NCBI RefSeq assembly: GCF_003205205.1
Contig: NZ_QJRL01000008.1
Coordinates: forward strand, 62,001-126,000
Length of the DNA: 64,000 nt
DNA from: Pseudomonas sp. LB-090624
Lineage (GTDB): Bacteria; Pseudomonadota; Gammaproteobacteria; Pseudomonadales; Pseudomonadaceae
Direction of reading: 5' to 3'
Part shown: one piece after another, positions 1 through 9,685 of the stretch
Layout: each line of letters opens with the position of its first letter
How positions within the stretch are numbered: the first letter of the stretch is position 1
Notes under the pieces: model-generated
What the model was told of the DNA's origin: nothing
Seen by the model: only the letters and a program-made list of their open reading frames with translations
Database searches by the model: none
Position numbers and translations under genes: made by a program

Positions 1-93
1 GCGGCCGCACCCACTCCCACAAGTGACCCACAAGCTCTAAAATGTGTGGGTTCCTGTGAAAGCGGGCAAGCCGCGAAGCCTGCCCTGTTTGCA

Positions 94-2844
94 TCAGACC
101 AGCCGGGAAAGCATGTCCTCGGCTTCCTGGCGTTGGCTGTCGTCACCGTCTTTGATCACTTCGTCGAGGATGTCGCGGGCACCCTGGCTGTCGCCCATGT
201 CGATATAGGCACGGGCCAGGTCGAGCTTGGTGGCCACTTCATCACTGCCGGAGAAGAAGTCGAAGTCCAGGTCGTCGAGCGGCTCGGGCTCGGGTTGGGC
301 TGCAGCATCCTCGCTGGTGAAGTGCGGCTCCAGCGACGGCGTTTCGAGGCTCTGCGACAGCTTGTCCAGTTCGGCGTTGACGTCGTCCAGCTCCGAGGCA
401 AAGCTCTTGGCGGCCGGCGAATCGTCGTCCAGCGACAGCGACAGGTCGAAGTCCGACGGCATGTCGAAGTCGGATGCCGGGTCGAACTCCGGCATGCTGT
501 CGAAGGCGGCCAGCTCAGCCGCAGCATCTACCGAGGCCCCTGCCTCTGCTTGCGGTGCGGCCGGGGCGACTGGCTCGCCGACATCGAGATCGAAGTCAGA
601 CAGGTCCACGACTGGCTGCGGCTCGGCCTGGGCCAGCATGGCCTCGAAATCGGCATCGGCTTCGGCCTGCAGCTCGGCATCCACGGCGAACGGTGGCTCT
701 TCGGCCTGAACCTGCGCCTGCTCCGGCTCGTCCAGCACGGACTCGGCAATGACCAGTTCGTCGGGGACAGACGCCTGCGCTACCGACTCGTCCAGCAATG
801 GCGCTGCCAATGAGTCTTCCTCGGGCAGGTCACCATCCAGGCTCAGGTCAAAGGCACTGTCCAGGTCCTGCTCGCCCAGCCCCTGGTCTTCCAGGCCCGC
901 AACATCGAGGATGGGTACTTCGTCGAGGGCATCGAATTCAGTCTCAGGCTCCGCTTGGGCGACAACCTCCGGCTCCGCCTCGCCTTGCGGCTCGAACTCA
1001 GGCACCTCTTCAGGCACCACATCGGCAGTTACCGGCGCCTCGGCGTCTTCGTGCAGCAGTTCCTGCACGTACTGCTCATCCATTTCGGCAGCCAGCGCCG
1101 CCGCCCCCAGACCGGCGGCGGCCAGGCCGAGCATGGCCGGGTAGCGCTCTTTGAGGCCGGCGACTTCAGACGCGTTGTGCTCGCTTGCCGATAGCAGGCG
1201 CTCCTGCTCGGCAAACGCGCTCTGATCACCCTGGCGGGCGTACACATCCATCAGTTTAAGGCGCAGGTCGTCACGCGCCGGGGCTGCGGCCACGGCGGGC
1301 TCCAGCAAGTCGGCGGCACGGTTCAGGCGGCCTTCGGCCAGGCATTGATCAACTTCCGCGAGCAGTGCGGCGTGCGGGTCAGCTTGCGGTTGTGGCTCGG
1401 CTTCTGCCACTTTTTCCGCAGCGACTGCAGCCGCCGCCGACGCGGCGACCACGGCAGGCGACAGCGTCACGCTGGGCTCCGGGACCTCAATGCCATCAAG
1501 GCTCTCGGTATCGCTGTCGAACCCGCTGCCCTGCTCCTCTTCCAGCGCCCGCGCCATGCGCAGGTGCTTCTCGGCTTCCTGTTGGGCCTTGCGCTTGCGC
1601 GCTAGCAGCAACAGCAGAAGCAACAGCACGAGGAACGCGCTACCGGCAATCAGCCCCAGCAGCAGCGGGTTGCCCATGACCTGATCGACAACGCTGCCCG
1701 GCTGGGCGGCCGGCGCAGGCTCGGCCGCGGGGGCGGCTTCGGCAGGTGCTGGCTTGGCTGCTGGCTGCGCGCCTGCCGCCGGGACAGTCGTTGCAGGTGC
1801 AGGTGCAGGTGCGGCGGCAGCCGGGGTTGGCGTGGCTGCGCCTTGGGCTTCAAGACGGGCCAACTGGTCGTTTTTCAGCTCGATCAAACGCTGCAGCTTG
1901 TCCAACTGGCTCTGCAGGTCGGTCATGCGGCTCTTGAGTTCTTCATTGTCACGACGGCTGGTGTCCAGGCTTTCCTGGGCCACTGCCAGCTTGTCGTTGA
2001 GCGCCTTGGCCTGGTCGGCACCGGCTTGGTTGCCCGGGCTGACCAGCCGCAGGTTGTCGCCCTGCGCGATCCGTGCCGGGGCAGCGTCGGCGGCACCACG
2101 GCGGGTGGCGTCGAGCTGGCGGGCACGCGGGCCCAGACGACGGCCTTCACGCCAGGCGGCATACTGCTCGGCCACTTCGCTGTTGGCCTCGCCCTGCGGG
2201 ATGTTCTGGATCTGCTGCTGGTCGGGCAGGCGCAACACCTGGCCAACCTTCAGCTGGTTGATGTTGTTGCCGATGAAGGCATCCGGGTTGAGCGCCTGGA
2301 TGGCAATCATGGTCTGCTGGATCGAGCCACCCTGGGTGTTGCGCGCAGCAATCTGCCAAAGGGTGTCGCGACGCTGGGTGGTGTAGCTGCTGGCTCCGGT
2401 GGTGGCCGGGGTCACATTGCCTGCCGCCGGCTTGTCGCCTTGGGCCTTGGTCTGGTCGAGCAGCACGCTGTAGTCACGCAGCAAGCGGCCCTGCGGCCAC
2501 ATCACCTGGACCAGGAACTTGACCACAGGCCCCGGCAGCGGCTGACTGGAGGTAACCCGCAGCACGCTCTTGCCGTTGGGGTTGATCACAGGCGTGAAGG
2601 TCAGGTCTTCAAGGTAGGTCGGAAACGCCACCCCGGCCTTGCTGAACTCTTCTGGCGGCGCCAGGCTTGGCGCCACTTCGGCGGCCTTGAGGTCGCGCAC
2701 GTCGAGCAATTCGATCTCGGCGTCCAGCGGCTGATTCTGTGCCGACTTCAGGGTCAGCTCCCCCAGGCCCAGCGCATTCGCCATGCCAGACGACAGCGCT
2801 GATGCTGCAGCCATGGCCAGAACCAGTTTGCGAATTCGAAGCAT
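94..2844 (-). CDS. fimV: FimV/HubP-family polar hub protein
   Basis: 916 aa. Signal peptide at 1-24 (cut after MANA), a FimV N-terminal beta domain, a LysM peptidoglycan-binding domain at about 154-208, a coiled coil at about 278-334, a Pro/Ala-rich linker, one membrane span at about 390-415 followed by RKRK, and then a very acidic Glu/Asp-rich cytoplasmic region. It ends in the conserved FimV C-terminal TPR-like domain (LARAYIDMGDSQGARDILDEV). In pseudomonads FimV organises the cell pole, supports type IV pilus and twitching functions and cAMP signalling. It lies downstream of usg and asd, as is usual in Pseudomonas. The start is the ATG that begins a good signal peptide. Confidence 0.95.
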   Translation of the reverse strand: MLRIRKLVLAMAAASALSSGMANALGLGELTLKSAQNQPLDAEIELLDVRDLKAAEVAPSLAPPEEFSKAGVAFPTYLEDLTFTPVINPNGKSVLRVTSSQPLPGPVVKFLVQVMWPQGRLLRDYSVLLDQTKAQGDKPAAGNVTPATTGASSYTTQRRDTLWQIAARNTQGGSIQQTMIAIQALNPDAFIGNNINQLKVGQVLRLPDQQQIQNIPQGEANSEVAEQYAAWREGRRLGPRARQLDATRRGAADAAPARIAQGDNLRLVSPGNQAGADQAKALNDKLAVAQESLDTSRRDNEELKSRMTDLQSQLDKLQRLIELKNDQLARLEAQGAATPTPAAAAPAPAPATTVPAAGAQPAAKPAPAEAAPAAEPAPAAQPGSVVDQVMGNPLLLGLIAGSAFLVLLLLLLLLARKRKAQQEAEKHLRMARALEEEQGSGFDSDTESLDGIEVPEPSVTLSPAVVAASAAAAVAAEKVAEAEPQPQADPHAALLAEVDQCLAEGRLNRAADLLEPAVAAAPARDDLRLKLMDVYARQGDQSAFAEQERLLSASEHNASEVAGLKERYPAMLGLAAAGLGAAALAAEMDEQYVQELLHEDAEAPVTADVVPEEVPEFEPQGEAEPEVVAQAEPETEFDALDEVPILDVAGLEDQGLGEQDLDSAFDLSLDGDLPEEDSLAAPLLDESVAQASVPDELVIAESVLDEPEQAQVQAEEPPFAVDAELQAEADADFEAMLAQAEPQPVVDLSDFDLDVGEPVAPAAPQAEAGASVDAAAELAAFDSMPEFDPASDFDMPSDFDLSLSLDDDSPAAKSFASELDDVNAELDKLSQSLETPSLEPHFTSEDAAAQPEPEPLDDLDFDFFSGSDEVATKLDLARAYIDMGDSQGARDILDEVIKDGDDSQRQEAEDMLSRLV

Positions 2845-2915
2845 GACCTCTTCCCTTGTATGAATCGTCCCGAAACCTGCATGCGGAGCAGGACAAAAGT
2901 GCTCGCCAGTATCTT

Positions 2916-3920
2916 TTACGGCATGTGTTTAATCAACAATTGCGCCACTTGCACGGCGTTGAGCGCAGCGCCCTTGCGCACGTTGTCGGTGGTCAGCCAG
3001 AGGTTGAGCTGCTGGTCTTCATCAACACCGTGACGTACACGACCAACATAGACCACGTCTTGGCCTACTGCGTCACCGACTGGGGTCGGATAGTCATCGT
3101 TTTCCACCCGCTCGACGCTGTCGGCTGCCTCCAGGGCCTGGTTGACCGCTGCCAGGTCTACCGGGCGACGGCTTTGCACGGCCACACTGAAGCTATCGCC
3201 GAAAAACACCGGGACTTGAACACAACTTACCGAAATCTTCAGCTCAGGCAGGCCCAGCAGCACGCGCAATTCACTGACCAGACGGCGCTCCAGCGCGGTA
3301 TGGCCGTGCTCGTCGGCAGCGCCCACCTGGGCCAGCAGGTTGAACGCCACCTGGCGGTCGAAGAAACGCGGTTCCAGCGGTCGGGCATTGAGCAGTTCGG
3401 CGGTTTGCCGGGCCAGTTCGCTGACCGCTTCACGGCCTTGCGCAGACACCGCCAACGCGGCCATCACTTGCACCCGCTCGATGTCGAGCAGGCCTTTGAG
3501 CGGCGCCAGCGCGACGGCCAGGGCTACAGCGGCCGAGCATGGGCTGACGATGCGCGCTGGCAACGACAGGCCGGCCAGGCGGTCGGCGTTGGCTTCCGGC
3601 ACCAAGGCCAGGGCGTCGTCCAGGCCACCGGACAGGTCGATCACCGTGCAGCCTGCCTGCAGCGCCTTGCCGGCAAAGCTGCGGCTGACGGCGGCGCCGG
3701 TGGCGAAGAAGGCCAGCTTGACCTGGGCAAACTCGAAGCTGTCGACTTCGCGCACTTTCAGTTTCTTGCCAGCGAACATCACGCTGCTGCCCGCCGATTC
3801 CATGCTGGCCAGCAGGTGCAGGGTGGCAACCGGGAAGGCCAACTCTTCGAGGATCTGCACCAAGGTTTCACCGACGCTGCCGGTGGCGCCGACGACGGCG
3901 ATATCCAAAGGGTGTGTCAT
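2916..3920 (-). CDS. usg: USG-1-like aspartate-semialdehyde dehydrogenase paralogue
   Basis: 334 aa with the semialdehyde dehydrogenase fold: N-terminal NAD(P)-binding motif VVGATGSVGETL and a C-terminal dimerisation domain. The active-site Cys region is recognisable (SPCSAAVA), but the expected Arg/His segment (RxPV..GHS in true Asd) reads VPVFFGDS, so the catalytic His appears replaced by Asp. This fits the USG-1 group, whose function is unknown and which sits next to asd in many gammaproteobacteria. An AGAGGA ribosome-binding site precedes the ATG. A large palindromic repeat separates it from asd, so it probably has its own promoter. Confidence 0.88.
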   Translation of the reverse strand: MTHPLDIAVVGATGSVGETLVQILEELAFPVATLHLLASMESAGSSVMFAGKKLKVREVDSFEFAQVKLAFFATGAAVSRSFAGKALQAGCTVIDLSGGLDDALALVPEANADRLAGLSLPARIVSPCSAAVALAVALAPLKGLLDIERVQVMAALAVSAQGREAVSELARQTAELLNARPLEPRFFDRQVAFNLLAQVGAADEHGHTALERRLVSELRVLLGLPELKISVSCVQVPVFFGDSFSVAVQSRRPVDLAAVNQALEAADSVERVENDDYPTPVGDAVGQDVVYVGRVRHGVDEDQQLNLWLTTDNVRKGAALNAVQVAQLLIKHMP

Positions 3921-4054
3921 GGAAGGGATCCTCTTGCTGTAAACGGCGGGGGCGGCACTTTACTCGGATTGTAGGGTTTTGTCTGTGCTGGCCGTATCTT
4001 CGTCGCTGTGGGTTGCGTGCGGGCTAGCGGGGATGGTTTGGGATTTGCGGTGTT

Positions 4055-4233
4055 TGTGAGATCGAGCGCCGCCCGCGCGGCGCATCGCGAGCTACGCTCG
4101 CTCCTACGGTTGTTTCGGGCCAGTTATTTCTGGGGGATTTGCGCGCGTACGCCTTGGCGCATGGCGCGATATCGCGTCGTACAAACGCGAGCGCAGCTCG
4201 CGATGCGCCGCGCGGGCGGCGCTCGATCTCACA
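4055..4233 (+). repeat. Large palindromic repeat, copy A (internally deleted)
   Basis: First of four related intergenic palindromes. It opens with TGTGAGATCGAGCG and closes with CGCTCGATCTCACA. The left arm is full length, but the right arm lacks about 54 bp compared with the copy near 41 kb: after the central GCGATATCGC core the sequence jumps straight into the GCGAGCGCAGCTCGCG part of the right arm. It lies between the asd terminator and the start of usg. Orientation, judged from the asymmetric centre, is the same as the 41 kb copy. Confidence 0.9.
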
Positions 4234-4260
4234 GGCGCTGAAACCCTCACCCCCGGACAC

Positions 4261-4296
4261 AAAAAAACCCGCACTGTCGCCAGCGCGGGTTTTTGG
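4261..4296 (-). terminator. Rho-independent terminator of asd
   Basis: A GC-rich hairpin (CCCGC...GCGGG, with inner complementary bases) is followed on the minus strand by a run of seven T residues, 15-50 nt after the asd stop codon. It also has a short T run on the other strand. Confidence 0.85.
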
Positions 4297-4310
4297 TCAA
4301 AGCAGAACGA

Positions 4311-5423
4311 TCAACGCTCCAGCAGAATCCGCAACATGCGGCGCAGCGGTTCGGCCGCGCCCCACAGCAGCTGGTCACCCACGGTGAACGCGCCCAGGTA
4401 CTGCGACCCCATGTTCAGCTTGCGCAGGCGGCCAACCGGGATGTTCAGAGTGCCGGTGACCTTGGTCGGGGTCAGTTCCTGCATGCTGATTTCACGCTGG
4501 TTCGGCACCAGCTTCACCCAAGGGTTGTGCTGACTGATCATCCCTTCGATGTCGGCGATCGGCACGTCTTTGTTCAGCTTGATGGTCAGCGCCTGGCTGT
4601 GGCAACGCATGGCGCCGATGCGCACGCAGATGCCGTCGACCGGGATCGGGCTCTTGAAGCGGCCGAGGATCTTGTTGGTCTCGGCCTGGGCCTTCCACTC
4701 TTCACGGCTCTGGCCGTTCGGCAGTTCTTTGTCGATCCACGGGATCAGGCTGCCAGCCAGCGGTACGCCGAAGTTCTCGGTCGGGAAGGCATCGCTGCGC
4801 ATGGTCTCGGCAACCTTGCGGTCGATGTCGAGGATGGCACTGGCCGGGTTGGCCAGGTCATCGGCAACGGCAGCGTGGGTAGCCCCCATCTGCCGGATCA
4901 GCTCACGCATGTTCTGCGCGCCAGCACCCGAGGCGGCCTGGTAGGTCATGGCGCTCATCCACTCCACCAGGCCGGCTTCGAACAGGCCGCCCAGACCCAT
5001 CAGCATCAGGCTGACGGTGCAGTTGCCGCCGATGTAGTTCTTGGTACCGGCGTCCAGCTGCTGGTCGATGACCTTGCGGTTCACCGGGTCGAGGACGATC
5101 ACTGCATCATCCTGCATACGCAGGGACGACGCGGCATCGATCCAGTAACCCTGCCAGCCAGCCTCACGCAGCTTGGGGAAGACCTCGTTGGTGTAGTCGC
5201 CGCCCTGACAAGTCAGGATCACGTCGAGGGTCTTGAGTTCTTCAATCGAATAAGCATCCTTGAGCGGAGCTGTATCCTTGCCCACGTTCGGGCCCTGGCC
5301 GCCAACATTGGAGGTAGTGAAGAACACCGGCTCGATAAGGTCGAAATCCTGCTCCTCCAGCATCCGCTGCATGAGCACGGAACCGACCATACCGCGCCAA
5401 CCGATCAGACCTACACGTTTCAT
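4311..5423 (-). CDS. asd: Aspartate-semialdehyde dehydrogenase
   Basis: 370 aa. Converts aspartyl phosphate to aspartate semialdehyde with NADPH, feeding lysine, diaminopimelate, threonine and methionine synthesis. Visible motifs: N-terminal [15 protein letters not shown] nucleotide-binding loop, the catalytic Cys in GGNCTVSL, and the acid/base His in RCHSQALT. Length matches the gammaproteobacterial Asd group (about 370 aa). It lies 63 nt after leuB and ends at a strong terminator, so it may be the last gene of the leuC-leuD-methyltransferase-leuB unit. AAAGGTG upstream of the ATG serves as ribosome-binding site. Confidence 0.97.
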   Translation of the reverse strand: MKRVGLIGWRGMVGSVLMQRMLEEQDFDLIEPVFFTTSNVGGQGPNVGKDTAPLKDAYSIEELKTLDVILTCQGGDYTNEVFPKLREAGWQGYWIDAASSLRMQDDAVIVLDPVNRKVIDQQLDAGTKNYIGGNCTVSLMLMGLGGLFEAGLVEWMSAMTYQAASGAGAQNMRELIRQMGATHAAVADDLANPASAILDIDRKVAETMRSDAFPTENFGVPLAGSLIPWIDKELPNGQSREEWKAQAETNKILGRFKSPIPVDGICVRIGAMRCHSQALTIKLNKDVPIADIEGMISQHNPWVKLVPNQREISMQELTPTKVTGTLNIPVGRLRKLNMGSQYLGAFTVGDQLLWGAAEPLRRMLRILLER

Positions 5424-5486
5424 CGCAACTACACCTTTGCTAAAAGTGGGCCGCCACCGGGAATTTGGGGTAGCGGGCCAGAGAGA

Positions 5487-6569
<1,083 letters not shown>

Positions 6570-6623
6570 GCTTTCCTCTATCCATTCACGCGGTGCGGCC
6601 AAGCGGGCCCCACCGAAAAGTTC

Positions 6624-7388
6624 TTAACGCTCGGCCCACAGCACCAGCACATCGGTACTGAACGAACCATCGGCCTCGATCTGGTAATACTGACGCACTT
6701 CTTCGCCCATGGCTTGCTGCAATTGGCGGATGGCCACGCGCATCGGTTCAGGGGTGCGCATGCGCTCGACCCAGCTGGTGAACTCCAGGCGCAGCGGCTG
6801 ACGGGTATGGCTGCGCACATGCAGACCGGCCTCGCTGACCTGGCGCTGCCATTCGGCGGCGGAATAATCACGCACGTGGCTGGTATCGCGCAGCACCTCG
6901 ACCGTTTGCAGGTAGGTGTCGAGCAACGGGCTACCCGGCGACATCACGTCGATGAACGCCGCCACACCACCCGGCTTGAGCACCCGGCGCACTTCGCGCA
7001 GGGCCAGGCCCAGGTCGCTCCAGTGATGGGCCGAATAGCGGCTGAAGACGAAATCGAACGAGGCATCGGCGAACGGCAGGCGTTCGGCGGCGCCGCGCTC
7101 AGTGGTGACATTGGCCAGGCCGCGCTCGGCAGCGGCGCTGGCGACCACGTCGAGCATGGCTTGCGAAAGGTCGTAGGCGACCACCTCGGCAACCAGCGGG
7201 GCGACGTGGAAGCTGACATGACCGGCACCGCAGCCCAAGTCCAGTACGCGGGCAGCCCCCTGCCCCGCCAGCTCGGCCTGCAGCAAGGCGAATTCACTGC
7301 CTTGGGCGTGCACGGCGCTGCTGAGGTAGGCGCTGGCCTGTTCGCCGAACTGGCGCTGGACCACATCGGTATGGTTGGTGCTGGTCAT
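6624..7388 (-). CDS. Class I SAM-dependent methyltransferase (UbiE/COQ5-like)
   Basis: 254 aa from the ATG at MTSTNHTD, preceded by AAAGGA; a start nine codons upstream is possible but has no such site. Methyltransferase-11 fold: motif I VLDLGCGAGHVSFHVAP, motif II acidic region (VAYDLSQAMLDVV), then FDFVFSRYSAHHWSDL and the LREVRRVLKPGGVAAFIDV strand. It sits between leuD and leuB and is presumably co-transcribed with them. The substrate cannot be told from sequence. The family contains small-molecule and trans-aconitate methyltransferases, so a role near isopropylmalate or aconitate-type metabolites is conceivable but unproven. Confidence 0.85.
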   Translation of the reverse strand: MTSTNHTDVVQRQFGEQASAYLSSAVHAQGSEFALLQAELAGQGAARVLDLGCGAGHVSFHVAPLVAEVVAYDLSQAMLDVVASAAAERGLANVTTERGAAERLPFADASFDFVFSRYSAHHWSDLGLALREVRRVLKPGGVAAFIDVMSPGSPLLDTYLQTVEVLRDTSHVRDYSAAEWQRQVSEAGLHVRSHTRQPLRLEFTSWVERMRTPEPMRVAIRQLQQAMGEEVRQYYQIEADGSFSTDVLVLWAER

Positions 7389-7420
7389 GGGTGCAGTCCT
7401 TTCGATTGTCATCACCAGTA

Positions 7421-7453
7421 CCGGCCTCTTCGCGGGGCAAGCCCACCCCCACA
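7421..7453. repeat. REP-type palindrome
   Basis: CCGGCCTCTTCGCGGGGCAAGCCC followed by an imperfect CCCACAG end. It resembles the 35-bp REP of P. putida and lies between leuD and the methyltransferase gene. Confidence 0.6.
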
Positions 7454-7479
7454 GAGGCCAGCACTCACAGCTACATCAC

Positions 7480-8124
7480 TCAGGCGTCACGGAACAGCCA
7501 TGGCTGGCTGGCGCGGTGTTTGGCTTCGAAGGCCTTGATCGCCTCGCTGTCCTGCAAGGTCAGGCCGATATCGTCCAGGCCGTTGAGCAAGCAGTGCTTG
7601 CGGAACGCATCCACCTCGAAATGCAGCACCTTGCCATCCGGGCGGGTCACCGCCTGCGCCTGCAGGTCGATGGTCAGCTGGTAACCCGGGTTGGCTTCGA
7701 CCTGCTTGAACAGCTCGTCCACTTCCTCATCGCTGAGGATGATCGGCAGCAGGCCGTTCTTGAAGCTGTTATTGAAGAAGATGTCGGCAAAACTCGGCGC
7801 AATGATGCTACGGAAGCCATACTCGTCCAACGCCCAAGGGGCGTGCTCACGGCTGGAGCCGCAACCGAAGTTTTCCCGCGCCAGCAACACGCTGGCACCC
7901 TGGTAGCGCGCGTGGTTGAGCACGAACTCCTGGTTGACGGGGCGCTTGCTGTTGTCCTGGTAGGGCTGCCCCACGTCCAGGTAACGCCATTCGTCGAACA
8001 GGTTGGGGCCAAAGCCGGTGCGCTTGATCGACTTCAGGAACTGCTTGGGGATGATCTGGTCGGTGTCGACGTTGGCACGGTCCAACGGCGCGACGAGGCC
8101 AGTGTGCTGGGTAAAGGCTTTCAT
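7480..8124 (-). CDS. leuD: 3-isopropylmalate dehydratase small subunit
   Basis: 214 aa. With LeuC it isomerises 2-isopropylmalate to 3-isopropylmalate through the aconitase-type swivelling domain. The family motif is clear ([19 protein letters not shown]), as is the N-terminal [15 protein letters not shown]. Its ATG overlaps the leuC stop codon by 4 nt (ATGA), showing translational coupling. Length is typical (about 200-215 aa). The in-frame extension upstream of this ATG is only the reverse frame of leuC and was not used. Confidence 0.97.
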   Translation of the reverse strand: MKAFTQHTGLVAPLDRANVDTDQIIPKQFLKSIKRTGFGPNLFDEWRYLDVGQPYQDNSKRPVNQEFVLNHARYQGASVLLARENFGCGSSREHAPWALDEYGFRSIIAPSFADIFFNNSFKNGLLPIILSDEEVDELFKQVEANPGYQLTIDLQAQAVTRPDGKVLHFEVDAFRKHCLLNGLDDIGLTLQDSEAIKAFEAKHRASQPWLFRDA

Positions 8125-9554
8125 GCTGCGCTCCCTTGGATCAACTCGCGGACATCGATGAAGTGGCCGGCGACTGCGGCAGCAGCGGCCATGGCCGGGC
8201 TGACCAGGTGGGTACGGCCACCAGCGCCCTGACGGCCTTCGAAGTTGCGGTTGGAGGTGGACGCGCAATGCTCGCCGCTCTCCAGGCGGTCCGGGTTCAT
8301 CGCCAGGCACATCGAGCAGCCTGGCTCACGCCATTCGAAACCGGCTTCGAGGAAGATCTTGTCCAAGCCTTCACGCTCGGCCTGGGCCTTGACCAGGCCC
8401 GAACCCGGCACGACGATGGCTTGCTTGACGCTCGCAGCCACCTTGCGGCCCTTGGCGATTTCCGCCGCGGCACGCAGGTCTTCGATGCGCGAGTTCGTGC
8501 ACGAGCCGATGAACACGCGGTCCAGCTTGATATCGGTGATCGCCTGGTTTGCGGTCAGGCCCATGTATTTCAGGGCACGCTCGATCGAGCCACGCTTGAC
8601 CAGGTCGGCTTCAGCGGCCGGGTCCGGTACGCGCTGGTCGACGGCCAGGACCATCTCTGGCGAGGTGCCCCAGCTGACCTGTGGCTTGATCTGGCTGGCA
8701 TCCAGTTCGACCACGGTGTCGAACACCGCGTCGTCGTCCGACACCAGGTCTTTCCACGACTCGACCGCCTGCTTCCACTGCTCGCCCTTCGGCGCATACG
8801 GGCGGCCTTCGACGTAGGCAACGGTGGTGGCGTCGGTCGCCACCAGGCCCACACGGGCACCGGCTTCGATGGACATGTTGCAGATGGTCATGCGGCCTTC
8901 CATCGACAACTCGCGAATGGCGCTGCCAGCGAATTCCATGGCGTGGCCGTTACCACCCGCGGTGCCGATCTTGCCGATCACGGCCAGGACGATGTCCTTG
9001 GCGGTCACGCCGGCCGGCAATTGGCCTTCCACGCGCACCAGCATGTTCTTCATCTTCTTGGCGACCAGGCACTGGGTGGCGAGCACGTGCTCGACCTCGG
9101 AGGTGCCGATGCCATGGGCCAGGGCACCGAAAGCGCCATGGGTGGAGGTGTGCGAGTCACCGCAGACCACTGTCATGCCCGGCAAGGTGGCACCCTGCTC
9201 CGGGCTGATGACGTGGACGATGCCCTGACGCTCGTCGTTCATCTTGAATTCGACGATACCGTATTCGTCACAGTTCTCGTCGAGGGTCTGCACCTGCAGG
9301 CGCGACACCTGGTCGACGATAGCTTCGATACCGCCCTTGCGCTCTGGCGTGGTCGGTACGTTGTGGTCCGGCGTGGCGATGTTGGCGTCGATCCGCCATG
9401 GCTTGCGGTTGGCCAGGCGCAGGCCTTCGAAGGCCTGGGGCGACGTCACTTCGTGGATGATGTGGCGGTCGATGTAGATCAAGGACGAGCCGTCATCACG
9501 GCGCTTGACCTCATGGGCTTCCCAGAGTTTGTCGTAGAGCGTTTTGCCAGCCAT
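8121..9554 (-). CDS. leuC: 3-isopropylmalate dehydratase large subunit
   Basis: 477 aa from [16 protein letters not shown]. It carries the 4Fe-4S cluster of isopropylmalate isomerase: Cys ligands lie in [13 protein letters not shown] and in [10 protein letters not shown]. Other aconitase motifs are [28 protein letters not shown] and [14 protein letters not shown]. First gene of the leucine operon. A divergent LysR gene starts 131 bp away, and two LysR-type boxes lie between, one on the leuC -35 region. Confidence 0.97.
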   Translation of the reverse strand: MAGKTLYDKLWEAHEVKRRDDGSSLIYIDRHIIHEVTSPQAFEGLRLANRKPWRIDANIATPDHNVPTTPERKGGIEAIVDQVSRLQVQTLDENCDEYGIVEFKMNDERQGIVHVISPEQGATLPGMTVVCGDSHTSTHGAFGALAHGIGTSEVEHVLATQCLVAKKMKNMLVRVEGQLPAGVTAKDIVLAVIGKIGTAGGNGHAMEFAGSAIRELSMEGRMTICNMSIEAGARVGLVATDATTVAYVEGRPYAPKGEQWKQAVESWKDLVSDDDAVFDTVVELDASQIKPQVSWGTSPEMVLAVDQRVPDPAAEADLVKRGSIERALKYMGLTANQAITDIKLDRVFIGSCTNSRIEDLRAAAEIAKGRKVAASVKQAIVVPGSGLVKAQAEREGLDKIFLEAGFEWREPGCSMCLAMNPDRLESGEHCASTSNRNFEGRQGAGGRTHLVSPAMAAAAAVAGHFIDVRELIQGSAA

Positions 9555-9611
9555 CAGACTGTTCCTCATCAGCGTCTTTCTATGCCAAAAACCCCTTGGC
9601 TTGTATGGACG

Positions 9612-9640
9612 ATGCTATGGGGTTAGATTGAATAACTCAA
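9612..9640 (-). promoter_or_regulatory. Probable sigma-70 promoter of leuC
   Basis: On the minus strand TTGAGT (9640-9635), 17 bp, then TAGCAT (9617-9612), about 58 bp ahead of the leuC ATG. The -35 hexamer lies inside the palindrome TTGAGTTATTCAA, a likely regulator site. Confidence 0.6.
9628..9640. promoter_or_regulatory. LysR-type box 1 (TTGAATAACTCAA)
   Basis: A T-N11-A palindrome, TTGA-ATAAC-TCAA. It overlaps the leuC -35 hexamer, where an activation-binding site of a LysR regulator would be expected. Its centre is 31 bp, three helical turns, from the second box. Confidence 0.6.
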
Positions 9641-9657
9641 ATTCATATTTTTTATGC

Positions 9658-9672
9658 TTTGGATAACCCAAA
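9658..9672. promoter_or_regulatory. LysR-type box 2 (TTTGGATAACCCAAA)
   Basis: A perfect palindrome with the same ATAAC core as box 1, containing a T-N11-A motif. It ends 13 bp before the ATG of the LysR gene and touches its ribosome-binding site, so binding here could both repress the regulator gene and serve as the primary recognition site for activating leuC. Confidence 0.6.
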
Positions 9673-9685
9673 GGAATATAACTCC

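Noticed and set aside
1..93. A gene at the left edge
   Set aside because: Only 93 bases lie beyond the fimV stop; they hold a NotI-type GCGGCCGC and a weak REP-like hairpin, and nothing coding can be supported.
4055..4233. Insertion sequence remnant with a transposase
   Set aside because: No transposase reading frame occurs in or near any of the four palindromes; only non-coding arms are present.
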